DNA of 64,000 nt from Umbilicaria muhlenbergii (Eukaryota > Ascomycota > Lecanoromycetes > Umbilicariales > Umbilicariaceae): NCBI GenBank assembly GCA_000611775.1, contig KK106982.1:806001-870000 (forward strand). The letters run 5' to 3'. Under the pieces are notes generated by a model, which saw only the letters and a list, made by a program, of their open reading frames with translations, searched no databases and was not told where the DNA came from. Below are positions 1 through 11,706 of this stretch, piece by piece. The first letter of the stretch is position 1; each line of letters starts with the position of its first letter. The translations under genes and the position numbers were made by a program.

Positions 1-64
1 TTACGTATTAACCCCGAACCCCCTTCGTGAAAGCGTGAGAAAAGAAAGATGGCAGAGGGCTTGC

Positions 65-2075
65 TCAAAGGCCCATGCCGGGAGGTGGGCCGCCAGCTCT
101 CTCTCCCATTGGTTCGTCTCCTTCGATGGTCTGTCTCCAGTATTCTGGCAAGCATACACAAACAAGCTGTATGAATGTTAGCTACACCAAACAACAGACC
201 GCTCATTCGATCAAACTTACAGGAAAGGCCTTGATCTCGCCTGTGGGCGGAGGAGACACCGCTCTCGGTCCTGATCCGTTCGAGACACCGCTGTCCCTCT
301 GGAGCTTCCGCTTGCCGTCATAGTCCTCGGCGCGCTCGTTGATCCTCACCCCAGTAGCCCATCCGTCATCCCAAATCCCCACAACCTTAAGCATGTCGCC
401 TCTTTCAAGTTCAAACTCGTCTGCTGCGCGCGGCTGGTAAGCCCAGAGCGTAGCAACCTTATCGTTGGGGTGGATCTCGTCTTGCGAGTAGTAGTCCTTG
501 AAGAATGGTAATTGCTCCGACTGTCCGCTAGCAACACCTTCGGGTGACGAGAATTGCCCTCCACTGCCGGAGGTAGGCGAGTTGCTGTCATCAAACGCAC
601 CCAGTGCGGAGTGGCTCGACAAAGAGCCAGTGCGTTTGCCAGCGACAGGCAGAGCGACACCACCTCGAGAGCCAGGGCTATCACCATATTCGTCGGTATC
701 CGAATGTTCTACATATCTCCGACGAGGCTCTCCCGCTGCACCTACAACCCCAGGAGCTATAATGGTGGAAGAGCCTCTAGGCTCACCGTCTTCCAGAGCG
801 GCCATCCTCGCGATGCGACCACCCGGTAATACCCCATAGCCCGGCTGATCGCCTGCGTTGTCAGATTGAGGCGCAAACACCATTCCAGAATTACCTCTTC
901 GTTTTGGTGATGGCTGGTTGAATATGCTGCCTTTCTGGCTTCCTCTTTTTCTGCGTAGAAAAATGCAACAACACACGAGCAGGCCAATCAGTAAGGCGGC
1001 GCCGACAATCGACCCAACAACAATGCCGGCGATCTGACCACCGGACAGACCGTGATGATGGGATACACTAGCAGCCGCTGCTCCGGCTTTGTTTGTAGCT
1101 GTGGCGGATGCCGTACCACTAGACGTTGAGGAAGGAAACAGTGCGGGCAGGGAAACGCTCGCGGGTATAGTGACGCCTGTGCAGCGTGTAGTAACATTGG
1201 ACGCCCCACAACAAGAATCTGTCGCGTTCGGCGAACTTGCCGCACAATAGCCACAGAGACCTCCAAGGTTGGTCGAGAAGCCACAGTTGTTCGGCTCGTT
1301 TTCCGCGCCGGTCATACACAATCCACTAAGTGAGTCCGCTGGGAGAGCACAGTCGGTAAAGTCGGCTCGAATCTGTTTCACAGCATTCGGACCTGGTGTA
1401 CCACAGAGCTGGCTGTTCATTGTGATCTCTTCTTCACTGGTTGCTTGCTGAGCCTGCACAGTGTTAGGAGACTGACTGTCCAATATCAGAACTCACTCAC
1501 ACAAGAGTCGGCGCACAAAGGCCGGGAGTTCGCGCTGGATAATGAGCATGGCTGTATTGAATTCTGGACGATCGCATTACATATTACGCTGGTAGTATAT
1601 CTTGCATAATAGCTCGTGGTATTCGTAAGGTTGACATCAGTGCAGCCAATGAGCTGTTGGTACCTGTTTCGACGTTAGTCTCGTAATTGCAGGACCGAGC
1701 CTTAAGGGAGCTTACTTGAGCTGAACGTAACTGGAGGAAACGTATTGACTTAGGCGTTCGTCGAACTGTTGTGTACTTGAGACGAACGCCAGAAAGGGAC
1801 TGGAAAGCATTAGCAATCTGGTGCCAGCGTTTTAGGGTTTGGCGATCATACAATAACGAGGTGAGAGTCGAGCTGGTAGAGACGGAAGACGTGTTGAAGG
1901 CCGGGCATTGAGTGGATCCTGAGAGAGCAATGCAAGCCTGTGCGGAGACCATGGGAATTGTCGATGCGATGAATGCGAGTAGCGCGGACGTCACTGCAGT
2001 CCGTTGTTTCCTCCTCGACTGCTTGAAAGCTCTTCCTGAGCTCAATGGTGGATCCATTTTGGACTGAAGATGCAC
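65..2075 (-). CDS. SH3-domain single-pass membrane protein (fungal)
   Basis: I read five exons: complement(65..166, 221..1453, 1501..1663, 1716..1799, 1852..2075), 601 aa. An N-terminal hydrophobic stretch (about residues 26-46) looks like a signal peptide. It is followed by a Cys-rich, Thr/Ser-rich extracellular part, one membrane span at about residues 298-325 (GIVVGSIVGAALLIGLLVCC) ending in basic RRKR, a disordered cytoplasmic linker, and an SH3 domain from about residue 490 (ALYDY-equivalent ATLWAYQP; ELERGDMLKVVGIWDDGW). The last intron (167..220) has a GTAAGT donor and a CTAAC branch; splicing it out replaces a premature end with the LVCVCLP motif that I recall from related fungal proteins. 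The layout suggests a surface or polarity adaptor of the Fus1/Sho1 type, but that role is inference. The start could instead be the Met at 2057. Confidence 0.82.
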
Positions 2076-3391
2076 ATGAGATACGGCCTCGAGGTCGCCG
2101 CTCAGTGCACGGTGAGCATGCCACAGACGTTGTGGTTGTTCCAGTCCACGAGCATCCTCCGCCGACGTTGTGTTCGTTGACCTCTTCTGGCGGATCCCGT
2201 CTTCCTACCCCATCGGCGACCGGGTCTCTACAGTCGATTGCTGGGACGGTGGAAGCGCGAGAGAAGCAGAGTGTCGGTGGGAAAGAAACGGTAAGGACTG
2301 TCGCGGAGTGGTTCCGGGGAGGGATGCAGATGGGGGTGGGACTTTGGGACGATGGAGGAAGCGAGGAAGCGAGGACGTGGGTGGAAGCTGCAGGTCAAGC
2401 TCGCCGAGCTAGCAAGTCGAAGCACGAGAAAATAGTATGCAAAGGTACTTTGACCCCAGCGGCAAGTACGAGCTGCAGTGGCTCGAGATGCATGCCTCAT
2501 GATTGGTCGGGTGCGAACAGGGAAAGTGGCACGGGAAGCAGGCCGCTTACGATTGGAGGGGGCTTCAGGGAAGAGCCTTCGAAACTTCTGAGTCGCGCGG
2601 CTTTCTGCACGGGGCCTGATACGCCGTGGCCTCAGTGGAGTCGAGGCTTCGACTGCCGGGAGATTAAAAAGCTCATCTACCGTGGTTCGCACCCTTCAAA
2701 CGGCGACGAGCACGAGCGAAGGATCAAGCGCATGGATCTGCTATCCTTCTCCATCGCGCTTTCGACGAGGGTGTGCGGGCAAATAACTTGTTTCCAGCGT
2801 CGATATCTCCGAGTCAGAGAAGCCATGTGTTAGCTCCAATCTCACCGACGGAACAGTCTTCCTGAACTTCCTCTTGTTGTTCGTCTTTGTTGTTGTATTA
2901 GGCCAAAGACCCTCGCGCACCTCGGACCATGTACCTTGCAGCCCATCCAAGCTGCCAGAAACAGCGCGCTGTCCGTTGCGCTGTCAGCTTCCTCACGGGT
3001 GAAACAGCATGAATCCGGTGCGCTGCCGACAAGAACCAAAGCACGGCATCGTTGACTGATGGGGGCGAGAAATGATGGCAGGTGGGCGATTTCAGTAGTC
3101 GAACTCGCCCACCCAGATACACCAACACCTTGACCGTTCTCTCCGTTTCGTCACGCTCGTCGATATGAGGTCACGCCGTTACGGCAAGAGGATACTTCCC
3201 GAGGTTCCACATGGCTCGGGAGAGTGATGCCGAGTGAGGTTTAGAGGAAGATGCTTTTTCCCCCATTGTGGTGCCCAGAATATCATAACTCACGTGAGTC
3301 GAATTGCGAGGCGCTACTTATAATTTGTACATTACGCTCGATATTTCACAACGGTTGATGCAAGTATCTGACTACACCAGGAAAGCAACGT
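2076..3391. other. Intergenic, no supported gene
   Basis: This 1.3 kb stretch lies between the start of the SH3 gene and the end of MDV1. It holds a 262-codon open frame on the + strand (2045-2833) that overlaps the first SH3 exon in antisense and has no recognisable domain or splice pattern. I treat it as chance. Nothing else stands out. Confidence 0.6.
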
Positions 3392-5508
3392 TTAGCAGGT
3401 CCATATGCCTACGACACCATCCCTGCGGCCCTCTGTGAGATAGCCATCCTTTATTCTAACCCTTTCCACCGTGGATGGGTGCGTTCCATCTTCCTCTGCA
3501 GTGACCCCAGCACCGCAGTCCCAGTGCCGGCCGTCGGTCTTATCGTACACTTTGGCAACGTTCTCTCCGGCAGCTGCCACTATTCGTCTGGTGTCGAACA
3601 TCATACTCGTGATTGGATTGTCGTAGGCATAGGCATCATGTATAGTACCGGTTCGGAGATCCCAGATCTGATCTTGTCAGCATCGGGGTGCGCGGAAAAC
3701 GAGCTCAACGAGATACGTACCCTGATACTTCGATCAAGACTGCCGGTGATCAAGTGCACGTCGTCAAACTGCAGACTGGTCACGGGGCCTGTATGCCCAA
3801 CTAAGCTCCGATGTACCTGACCGCTCCTCAAATCCCAGAGGCGAACCATACCATCGGCGGTACCACACGCCAGCGCCGCGTCAAAGCACTGTAAAGCGCC
3901 AACGAAGTCTGCCGATGCGTCTGGGAGTCTCCCTGTTGCCCGCCACTGCCCATCATTTGAATTCATTGTAGCCGAGGCCTGTGCTGCCGCCCATAACACA
4001 TCCAGAGTTTGCACACATCGCCCTTTGACCAGATCCCATTGCCGTAACGTCTTGTCTGCGGAGCCTGAGACAAGCGTATCGCCTTTGAAGTGTAACGCCG
4101 TCACCTCGTCGACATGCGCCTCCAGGGTGAAAAGCGGGCAATCTTGCATGCTTGACGATGGAGTCTGGGAAGCCAGATCTTCTGCGTTCTCAAAATCCAG
4201 ACCATCATCCTCTTCCGGTTCATCTTTATTGATACGGTTATCGTGCGGAGAGTATTCAGCTCGACTGAGATCCCATAACCGTATCGAGGCATCCATAGAT
4301 CCTGTGGCAACTATATTATCCTCAACCTGTAGACACCTTACTGATGCGTGGTGGCCTTCAAGAAGCCCCATACATCGTCCCAAGTTGAGATCCCAAACGC
4401 GTACAGTATCATCCAGAGCAGACGTTACCATTGTCCCGAAAGGTGCGTCAAAATCCAACGCGGTAATCATATCATTATGAGCCTGTATCTCCTTTATGCT
4501 TGAGCCAGGCTCGAAATGTTCATGGCGTATCGGCATGGATTTCCGCCGTAAAGGCTTATGTCGCTTGGCCTTGGGAGATGGAATCTTCTCATATATAGAC
4601 GCTGACATGAATGACGCGCTCATTGCCTGGGTTTCTGCGGCTGTACCTTCTGTATCTGGTTCAGGCTCGACTGGCGGCGTTAGTGCGTGTCCCAATGTCG
4701 CAGCGTCATCAAGCTCCTCTTGCAGGTCTTCGAGCTTATTGTCTATCTCCAGCAGCTCATGTTCCACTTGAAGTTCATCCTGCTCCAAGGCGGCCAGCCT
4801 GTCCAGCACAATTTTACGCATACTGTTGAGGTTCGCAATCTTATTGTCGATCTCGCGAATCTCTGAGGAGCACATATTTTTCCGTACACCCATCATCTCT
4901 AACCGGTGGTTGAGTCCATTCCGCTCCTTCTTGAGCTTCACTAGCGAAGGAGGCCCCTCATAGTCGGCATCTGGGCCATCTCCAAGCAACTTCTGACCCC
5001 GTGAATTTTGCCGTGGACGTCCCTTTGTATGCTCGCTTTCATCATCGGGTAAAGTCGCTTGAAAGCCTTGGAACAGTGAGTACACGTTGTCGTCTTCAGG
5101 TATATTCGCTAGCAATTCGTCCGGCAGGTAGGTCAGGGCACGGTGTTGGATCTCAGAGGTCGAGAGCTTTGACCGCACAAGCTCCGTCGGCGAAGCCTGG
5201 GCATAGGAAAAGACTCTGCGTTGAATATTTGGTCGCCGTAGTTCTTTCTGCAAATCGCTCAGCGCATGGTGATAATGGGAGCTTGTGCCTGAGTCCCCAA
5301 GTGGACCAATGAGATGAGTCGCTGTCGTTGTGACCTTGCGACTGAACGCTTCGATATGTCGTGTCTTTAGATAGAGTCAGCGTGGCTCGCTGTTAAACTC
5401 GTATGGTGCCACAGAACTTACCGTCAAGGCTGTTCCCAGGATTGAGTCCTCCTCTGCCGCAGAGGTTGATCTTCGATGGCCCGATGGCGAGGCATTGCGG
5501 CTTGCCAT
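3392..5508 (-). CDS. mdv1: Mitochondrial division protein 1 (Mdv1/Caf4 WD40 adaptor)
   Basis: Three exons: complement(3392..3667, 3721..5364, 5422..5508), 668 aa, normal for the family. Mdv1 bridges Fis1 on the mitochondrial outer membrane and the dynamin Dnm1 to drive fission. The N-terminal part carries the fungal Mdv1 signature ([13 protein letters not shown], then [12 protein letters not shown] and [13 protein letters not shown]). A long coiled coil follows at about residues 171-249, the expected dimerisation segment, and then a C-terminal WD40 propeller from about residue 320 ([32 protein letters not shown]). Splicing out 3668..3720 restores [20 protein letters not shown], so the last blade is complete. 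The ATG at 5508 gives a 29-residue first exon rich in Ser. Distinguishing Mdv1 from Caf4 is moot in most filamentous fungi, which generally have one such gene. Confidence 0.95.
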
Positions 5509-6056
5509 CCGACGCCTTTGCAAGCCAGACACTGCAGCAACAATGATGGCGATGCAGTCTGCTGAAGATGTATTGCAGCACGAGCGCGCGAAGATGCTCG
5601 TGTCAATGTTGCAGCCAGTGACGGGTCTTGTCGTGTCTCGTGAGTCGTCAATCGTGTGCAACGTGAAAGTACTCCGTAAGATGCAAGCCACGAGCAGTTG
5701 CAGGATCCCTGCTGCCGATCATCTCATCCTCCCGCAAATCAGAAAATGTGGGGCATAGGGGGCTTTCACTTCAGCATGCCATTCTGCTTGAATGCGTACT
5801 ACTCTGGAGTCCAACATGGAATGGACACCACTTCTGTAGATAAAGTATCAAACTACACGGCCTGAAAATCCAAGAACAAGAGACTCAACCTTGCTTGATT
5901 GAGAGGCACCTCTCTGGTGAGCAAATCTCCCTTGCGTACTTGCCAAACCCTACTTTGTACGAGGTGCTCGAGTGTTAAAACAAGCATTCTTTTGCTAATC
6001 CCCAAATGCAACCGCAGTCAGGCCCATCAAAGTCGAAGAATCCCTATCTCCTCATC
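5509..6056. promoter_or_regulatory. Divergent promoter region, MDV1 / ARO7
   Basis: These 548 bp separate the start codons of two divergent genes and must hold both promoters. I could not pick out a convincing TATA box or a known activator site. Short open frames here have no support. Confidence 0.5.
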
Positions 6057-6972
6057 ATGGATACCGCGATTGATCTATCCGATGCTTCCAAAGCGCTTGA
6101 TCTTGCCAACATTCGCTTCCAGTTGATGTGAGTAACATTTCGGATCACAATGATTATCCTAATAAGCATCGATTGAATTCTTCACAGTCGTTTGGAGGAC
6201 ACGATCACATTTCATCTCATAGAGCGCGCGCAATTCCCATTGAATCAAACCATCTACGTGCCAGGCGGTGTCAAGATTCCAAACAGCGACCTAAGCCTGT
6301 TCGATTGGGTTCTAAGAGAGCAGGAGCGTCTTCAATCACTCGTTCGCCGCTACGAATCTCCGGATGAATATCCCTTCTTTCCCGACGCTCTGCAAACCCC
6401 AATCCTCCAGCCTTTGCATTATCCGAAGATTCTCCATCCGAACAACGTAAATGTCAATGATGAAATCAAGCAGAAGTATATCCAGGAAGTCTTGCCTCGA
6501 GCATGCAGACAGTTCGGAAGGGAAGATCGAGGAGAGACACAAGAGAATTACGGTTCGGCGGCCACATGCGACGTATCTTGTTTGCAAGCCTTGTCACGAA
6601 GGATCCATTTCGGCAAATTTGTAGCTGAGAGCAAATTCCAGAAGGAGACGGACGGATTCGTGCAACTCATAAGAGCGAAGGACAGAGAGGGCATTGATGA
6701 AGCTATCACGGACGCGAAGGTGGAAAAGAAGGTACTCGAGAGATTGAGGCTCAAGGCCAAAACATATGGTACTGATCCGAGTATCGGTGCCGACGGTCAT
6801 GAAAAGATTAACGTGGACGCTGTCGTCGCCATGTATAAGGTAAGCTATCTGTAGAATTGCTTTTCACGACTTACTGTATTGACATAGTCAGGAAACGGTT
6901 ATACCGTTGACTAAAGTAGTGGAGGTGGAATACCTTATGCAACGCCTAGATGGTACCCAATGGAAGCCCTGA
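6057..6972 (+). CDS. aro7: Chorismate mutase (AroQ eukaryotic type)
   Basis: Three exons: 6057..6127, 6188..6839, 6892..6972; 267 aa against 256 in yeast Aro7. The enzyme turns chorismate into prephenate, the branch point to phenylalanine and tyrosine. The all-helical Aro7 fold is evident from [20 protein letters not shown] at the N terminus (after splicing), [17 protein letters not shown], the [20 protein letters not shown] segment and the C-terminal [20 protein letters not shown], which is completed only by the last intron (6840..6891). The fungal enzyme is cytosolic and is inhibited by tyrosine and activated by tryptophan; that regulation is known for the family, not shown here. Its 3' end faces BCP1 with 67 bp between stops. 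Confidence 0.97.
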
Positions 6973-7039
6973 AGACTTTAGTCGGATATGCCTTCGACAT
7001 GAATCATATTCTGGTGTCCGGCGTCGTTGCCTTATCTCA

Positions 7040-8016
7040 TCATGTTGGACGCAGGTATTCCCCAATAGCATTGACCGCAGCTTCGAATTTGTCCGCTTCA
7101 ATCAAGGTCATATGCCCTTGCGGCTTGATTCCAAGCTCTTGGAACGTCCTCCTAGCATCTGATTGACCCTCACCCTCCTGCTTCTCGTATTCGAAGCTAC
7201 CAAAGACAGCCGAGTGGCGCTGCAGTACCTCGTCCTCAGGATGAAAGTAGAATATCTCGCTGTCCCCTTGTACACCAGTATCCTTGGTTTTCTTCTTCTT
7301 TTTCTGTGGCCTGGTTTCTTGATCTAGCATTGATGCCACCTCATGATATGCCTTTGATGGAATTAAGTAGTGAGAAAACTCGTAGGGTTCCTTGTCTCCA
7401 ATAGCCCACGAAATTTCCTCCAACAGCATCCTATACATGGGGGGAACGACTTCGGAAGGGACATTGATAAGTCGTTCCGTAAGTATAAGACCAACATTAG
7501 CTTCGCTTGAAGACGAGAGTAAATGAGTAAGTGGGGCGAGAGTTGGATTGGTCTTGGCTCGTCGCGCGAGATATAGGATCAAATCTTTGATGACGGGTTT
7601 GTCCTAATGCTATATTAGCAACACGAGCCTAGGTAACATTACGGATGGTTTACCTTATGCTCGTGCAAGTTGAGCACGGTAAGAAATGCATAAGGATCCG
7701 TTTCATTGCCTTCCACCTTAACCGTCGATCCCAGCAATGGCTGAGCCAGTATAAGGTCGGTCAGGGCACTTAGGTCGAAGAGCTGCGCGTCCACATCAAA
7801 CAGCTGCCTAAGCAAGGCCTTGAGTCCATGGAAGTCGTATTCCGGTTGCGGATCGAACCATTCGAACTCGACGTCGAGCATGCTGATATCCTATCCATAC
7901 GTGAACGACGTTCAGACACTGTCCATGTCCAGTTTAGGTACCTCATCGCTACTGCTCTCCTCTTCTGACTCCTGTTGCCTAGCCTTCCCGTCGGCGAGCT
8001 CTTTCCTCTTGGCCAT
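7040..8016 (-). CDS. bcp1: Bcp1 (BCCIP family) nuclear chaperone/export protein
   Basis: Three exons: complement(7040..7603, 7654..7890, 7942..8016); 291 aa, typical length. The BCCIP-family core is clear: DVEFEWFDPQPEYDFHGLK, LLRQLFDVDAQLFDLSALTD, LAQPLLGSTVKVEGNETDPY, and later VGLILTERLINVPSEVVPPM and a basic KKKKKKTKD patch before FYFHPEDEVLQRHSAVFGSF. Yeast Bcp1 is a nuclear chaperone for ribosomal protein Rpl23 and helps export of the lipid kinase Mss4. The first exon is a short acidic/basic leader (MAKRKELADGKA, then EESEEESSSDE-like sequence), usual for this family. It is divergent from GUA1 with 281 bp between start codons. Confidence 0.94.
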
Positions 8017-8297
8017 GATGACTTGGTCTCGGGATAGATCCCACGTAAATGAGCCTGGAGCTTCGTCATCTGCAGAAAGATGACATTCTCGATAATTGCC
8101 GCTGTGCTAACGCCAAACCCTATTTTGCAGCCCTACAATCTTATCGATAAAGCGCATCAAAGGTTTTCCCCATGCGCTCACTTCAGTCACTCATTTTTCC
8201 TTGCTCGCTCTCTACAATTACATTGCATAAGCGTCGACGTGCAGTAGCAAATATCTCTTCGAACTCTGGATCGCACAATTAGTAAAATACCTCAATC

Positions 8298-10028
8298 ATG
8301 GCCACCAATGGGGAGACTGTCAACGAACCGCACAAAACCTTCGACACGATTCTGGTGATGGACTTTGGGTATGCCGTCTAACTACCATTCTTTATAATAA
8401 TTTCTCTGATTCTGACAGATCGCAATACTCCCACCTAATTACTAGACGACTCCGTGAGCTCAACATCTATTCAGAAATGCTGCCATGTACCCAGAAGATC
8501 TCTGAACTTTCGTGGAAGCCAAAGGGCGTCATCCTATCTGGAGGCCCTTATTCCGTCTACTGGGATGATGCGCCACACGTGGATCCAGCTGTGTTCGATC
8601 TAGATATCCCCCTTCTGGGCATATGCTATGGGTTACAAGAGATAGCATGGCATCACGGTAAGAATGTACTCGCTGGAGAGAAACGAGAATACGGTCATGC
8701 GAGGCTCAATGTACGGCGTGATGGTGGAAAGGGGACTTTTTCTAACAGACTCTTCGAGGGGCTTGGTGACGATATGGAAGTCTGGATGTCTCATGGTGAT
8801 AAGCTCTCTCATCTGCCTCTTTCATTCTCCATCATCGCGACAACGGCCAATGCTCCTTTCGCTGGTATTGCCCATGACTCGAAACCATACTATGGCATCC
8901 AATTTCATCCCGAGGTGACGCATACTCCACGGGGTACGAAGTTGCTTGAGAACTTTGCAGCGGGTGTGTGTGGAGCACGCCAGCACTGGACCATGGACGA
9001 GTTCGTGGGTAAGGAAATTACAAGAATCCGAGCTTTAGTGGGCGAGAAAGGGCAGGTGATTGGTGCCGTCAGCGGAGGGGTTGACTCTACTGTTGCAGCG
9101 AAGCTGATGCATGAGGCTATTGGTGACCGATTCCATGCGGTTCTTGTCGATAACGGCGTCCTTCGACGTGACGAGGCTGAAATAGTGCACGAGACTTTGA
9201 CGAAACACCTGGGCATCAATTTGACTGTTGTCGATGCTAGCCAGCGATTCTTAGATGCGTTAAAGGGTGTACCCGAACCCGAGCAAAAACGCAAGATCAT
9301 CGGGAAGAATTTCATCGACGTGTTTCAAGAGAAGGCCAAAGAAATTGCTGCTGCTGCGGAAGGCTCACCAAAGGCTGGCAACATTGAGTGGCTCCTGCAG
9401 GGAACCCTGTATCCAGACGTTATTGAAAGCATTTCCTTCCGAGGCCCAAGTGCAACGATCAAGACACACCATAACGTTGGCGGTTTACCAGCTGCGATGC
9501 ATCTAAAGCTCATTGAACCCCTTCGAGAACTATTCAAAGATGAAGTCCGAATACTAGGGACGAAGCTAGGTATTGATGAGGATCTGGTCTGGAGACACCC
9601 CTTCCCCGGGCCGGGAATTGCTATCCGTATCTTGGGGGAAGTCACCCCAGCGCAGGTCAAAATTGCTCGCCATGCAGATAACATCTTTATTGAGGAGATT
9701 AGGGCTGCCGGTTTGTATCGCAATATTAGCCAAGCCTTCGCAGCTCTTCTCCCCGTTAGGGCAGTGGGTGTCATGGGAGACAAGAGGGTTCACGAGCAGG
9801 TGATTGCACTGAGGGCAGTGGAAACGACGGACTTCATGACTGCTGATTGGTATCCCTTTGACGGTCACTTCCTCAAGAAGGTCAGTTCCAGAATAGTCAA
9901 TGAGGTCGATGGTGTATGTCGAGTGGTGTATGATGGTAAGCGCGCATGGTCCTTACTCTGTATCAAGATTTCTACTTATCGCATAAACAGTGACTAGCAA
10001 ACCGCCTGGAACCATCGAAATGGAGTGA
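8298..10028 (+). CDS. gua1: GMP synthase (glutamine-hydrolysing)
   Basis: Three exons: 8298..8368, 8419..9935, 9991..10028; 541 aa. It makes GMP from XMP, ATP and glutamine, the last step of guanine nucleotide synthesis. The N-terminal class I amidotransferase has the nucleophile Cys at about residue 93 (GICYGLQEI) and the HPE partner motif (QFHPEVTHT). The ATP-pyrophosphatase domain has its P-loop SGGVDST at about residue 242. The C-terminal dimerisation domain has [17 protein letters not shown] and ends [11 protein letters not shown], read only after the last intron. The first intron splits the Gly of MDFGSQYSHLI, the usual opening of the family. No internal stop or lost catalytic residue is seen. 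Confidence 0.97.
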
Positions 10029-10572
10029 CGTGCAACAGTAGAAAGGACGATGTCGTAACCACACTTGTAAAAGGTGTTATGGAATTATTTGCATAGCGAT
10101 GGCGTAGGTTCGGAGCTGTAGTCCTCGAGGCTCAGCACAATAATATTGTGCCATGATATGAGTAGTCTATAGATGGCTTTGCTAATTGCAGTATGCCCAG
10201 GGATAAATCCAGGCCATACTTCATTGTTAGAAAACTCGAATAGCTCGAGTTCTCCCAAGCAGACTGTACAACACTTGATGAACATATTCTACGGCGGACT
10301 TGTTGTCTTGCATTGCCGGTTGTATAGAAAACTGTGTGGCTAAGCTAGGGTGAGGTAAGGTAGAGATGAGGAACAGAGTTAAGGTAAGGTAGTACCTTAC
10401 TCTGGTGTGCCTCGTAAGGGCCGCGACGTCATTGGTCTTGCCAACCCCACCAGGAATAAGGTATTTAACAACAGAGCCCCTCCAAATCCGCAACATCCAA
10501 CTCCATCGGGCAACGTAACGCATACCTTTTAATTTATCTACTACCTGAAACCACACTTCTCTTCTTGTCAAG
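10029..10572. promoter_or_regulatory. Promoter region of the 132-aa gene
   Basis: These 544 bp follow GUA1 and precede the next + strand gene. They hold repeated GGTAAGG words (10355-10400), a perfect short palindrome at 10384-10400, an inverted CCAAT box (ATTGG near 10430) and a TATA-like GGTATTTAA near 10460, about 110 bp before the ATG. The promoter role is inferred from position. Confidence 0.5.
10384..10400. repeat. Perfect palindrome GTAAGGTA-G-TACCTTAC
   Basis: Two 8-nt arms flank a single G. It sits about 170 bp before the next ATG, within a run of GGTAAGG words. It could bind a dimeric regulator, but no known site is recognised. Confidence 0.6.
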
Positions 10573-11116
10573 ATGAGTGGAAATTCAAGCGTCGGCCAGG
10601 CTTCGGTCTACGAAGCGGGTGACCAACGCAACTCCAAAGCCAGTGAAACCGAGACGGCAGAGAGGTTCCACGAGGGAAAGGAAAATAGCCACAAGGCTAA
10701 TGACTCGAGTACGTCTTTTGTTCTAAGGAAAAGACCTTTGCGGTGTTCACCAACGTCGCTAACCTCTGCTTTCAACCGCAGAGGATCAGCGATCAATTGC
10801 GAATAAGCTAGCCAGAGAGGAGAAGGTGCGACGGCAGAAACCCAAAAGGGACTTTCATGTGCTGACCGTATCGAAGCGTCAAGGTGAACCAGAGACAAAA
10901 AGCGAAGAGGCTGCTTTGTCCCAGAAGGACCCCACCCTCCCGGTAAGCAGGAGCTAATGATGTCCCTTTCGAATATATGACACGTTCTGCTAACTAACGA
11001 CCCTCATACTATAGGCACGCAGCCACGGCAATGAACCATCGAAGGGCGCGAAGATCGATGCCGAGTTAAAAGCTGAGGAGGAAGAAGAGCTACGCAGGAA
11101 GGGAAAGCTGAACTAA
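10573..11116 (+). CDS. Conserved small hydrophilic protein, unknown function
   Basis: Three exons: 10573..10708, 10782..10942, 11015..11116; 132 aa. I do not recognise a named family. The protein is highly charged with no hydrophobic core, no membrane span and no signal peptide. It opens MSGNSSVGQASVYEAGDQRN, has a basic middle (ANKLAREEKVRRQKPKR) and ends in an acidic then basic helix (ELKAEEEEELRRKGKLN). All three exons keep frame and each intron has a CTAAC-type branch site, so this is a real gene. The make-up resembles small stress-induced, intrinsically disordered fungal proteins; that is an impression only. Confidence 0.75.
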
Positions 11117-11706
11117 GGTTGGATAATGAGCGGCGATGAAGCGACGGTCAGCCTTAGCTGAAGAAGACTCGCATGGTGGAGAGATAATGTAGAATTTCGG
11201 GCTTGAAAGATGTCAGATTCAAGGTCACGGAAAAGGAGAATGACATTTGCATATATGCGACCAGTGATTAACCAAGGAGCTCTGCATTGTCTCAAATCCA
11301 AAAACCGTAACAATTTCTCAACCTTCCTGTCCCACGCATTGAAACTGCGAAAGAAAAGGGGCCATTTAATTGCTAAGAGTACCTTACGAGCTTATTGAAT
11401 CATGAGTTGCATTAAGGTAGTTTCTGCGGCGCTCAGGGCAGATATCTGTTGTCGCTTAGTTTTCTGGGCCGTAGCAAACAACCGTAGAGTTGACCCATCT
11501 TGAAGCTAAGTTTTGGGCATGTGCCCTCCAACCTGGAGGTGTTTGCTTCTCAATATGCTAGAATGTTCAACTCCCCTGTGGTTCGTACACTTAACCATCG
11601 CAGCTGCACTCGCTGAAAATTCAACTGCCATCCCTACGTTGCGTCGACGCTGCCGTGATGCAGACACCTCCAAGAGATACTAGGTGATATTGGAGTCATC
11701 AGAGAG
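11117..11706. promoter_or_regulatory. Intergenic region before VPS15
   Basis: These 590 bp hold the 3' end of the small gene and the VPS15 promoter. TAAGGTAG occurs at 11413-11420, the same word seen upstream of the 132-aa gene. No clear core promoter element is seen. Confidence 0.45.

Noticed and set aside
2045-2833. 262-codon + strand frame
   Set aside because: It overlaps the first exon of the SH3 gene in antisense, has no domain, and its composition shows no coding signal. Probably chance in GC-rich DNA.
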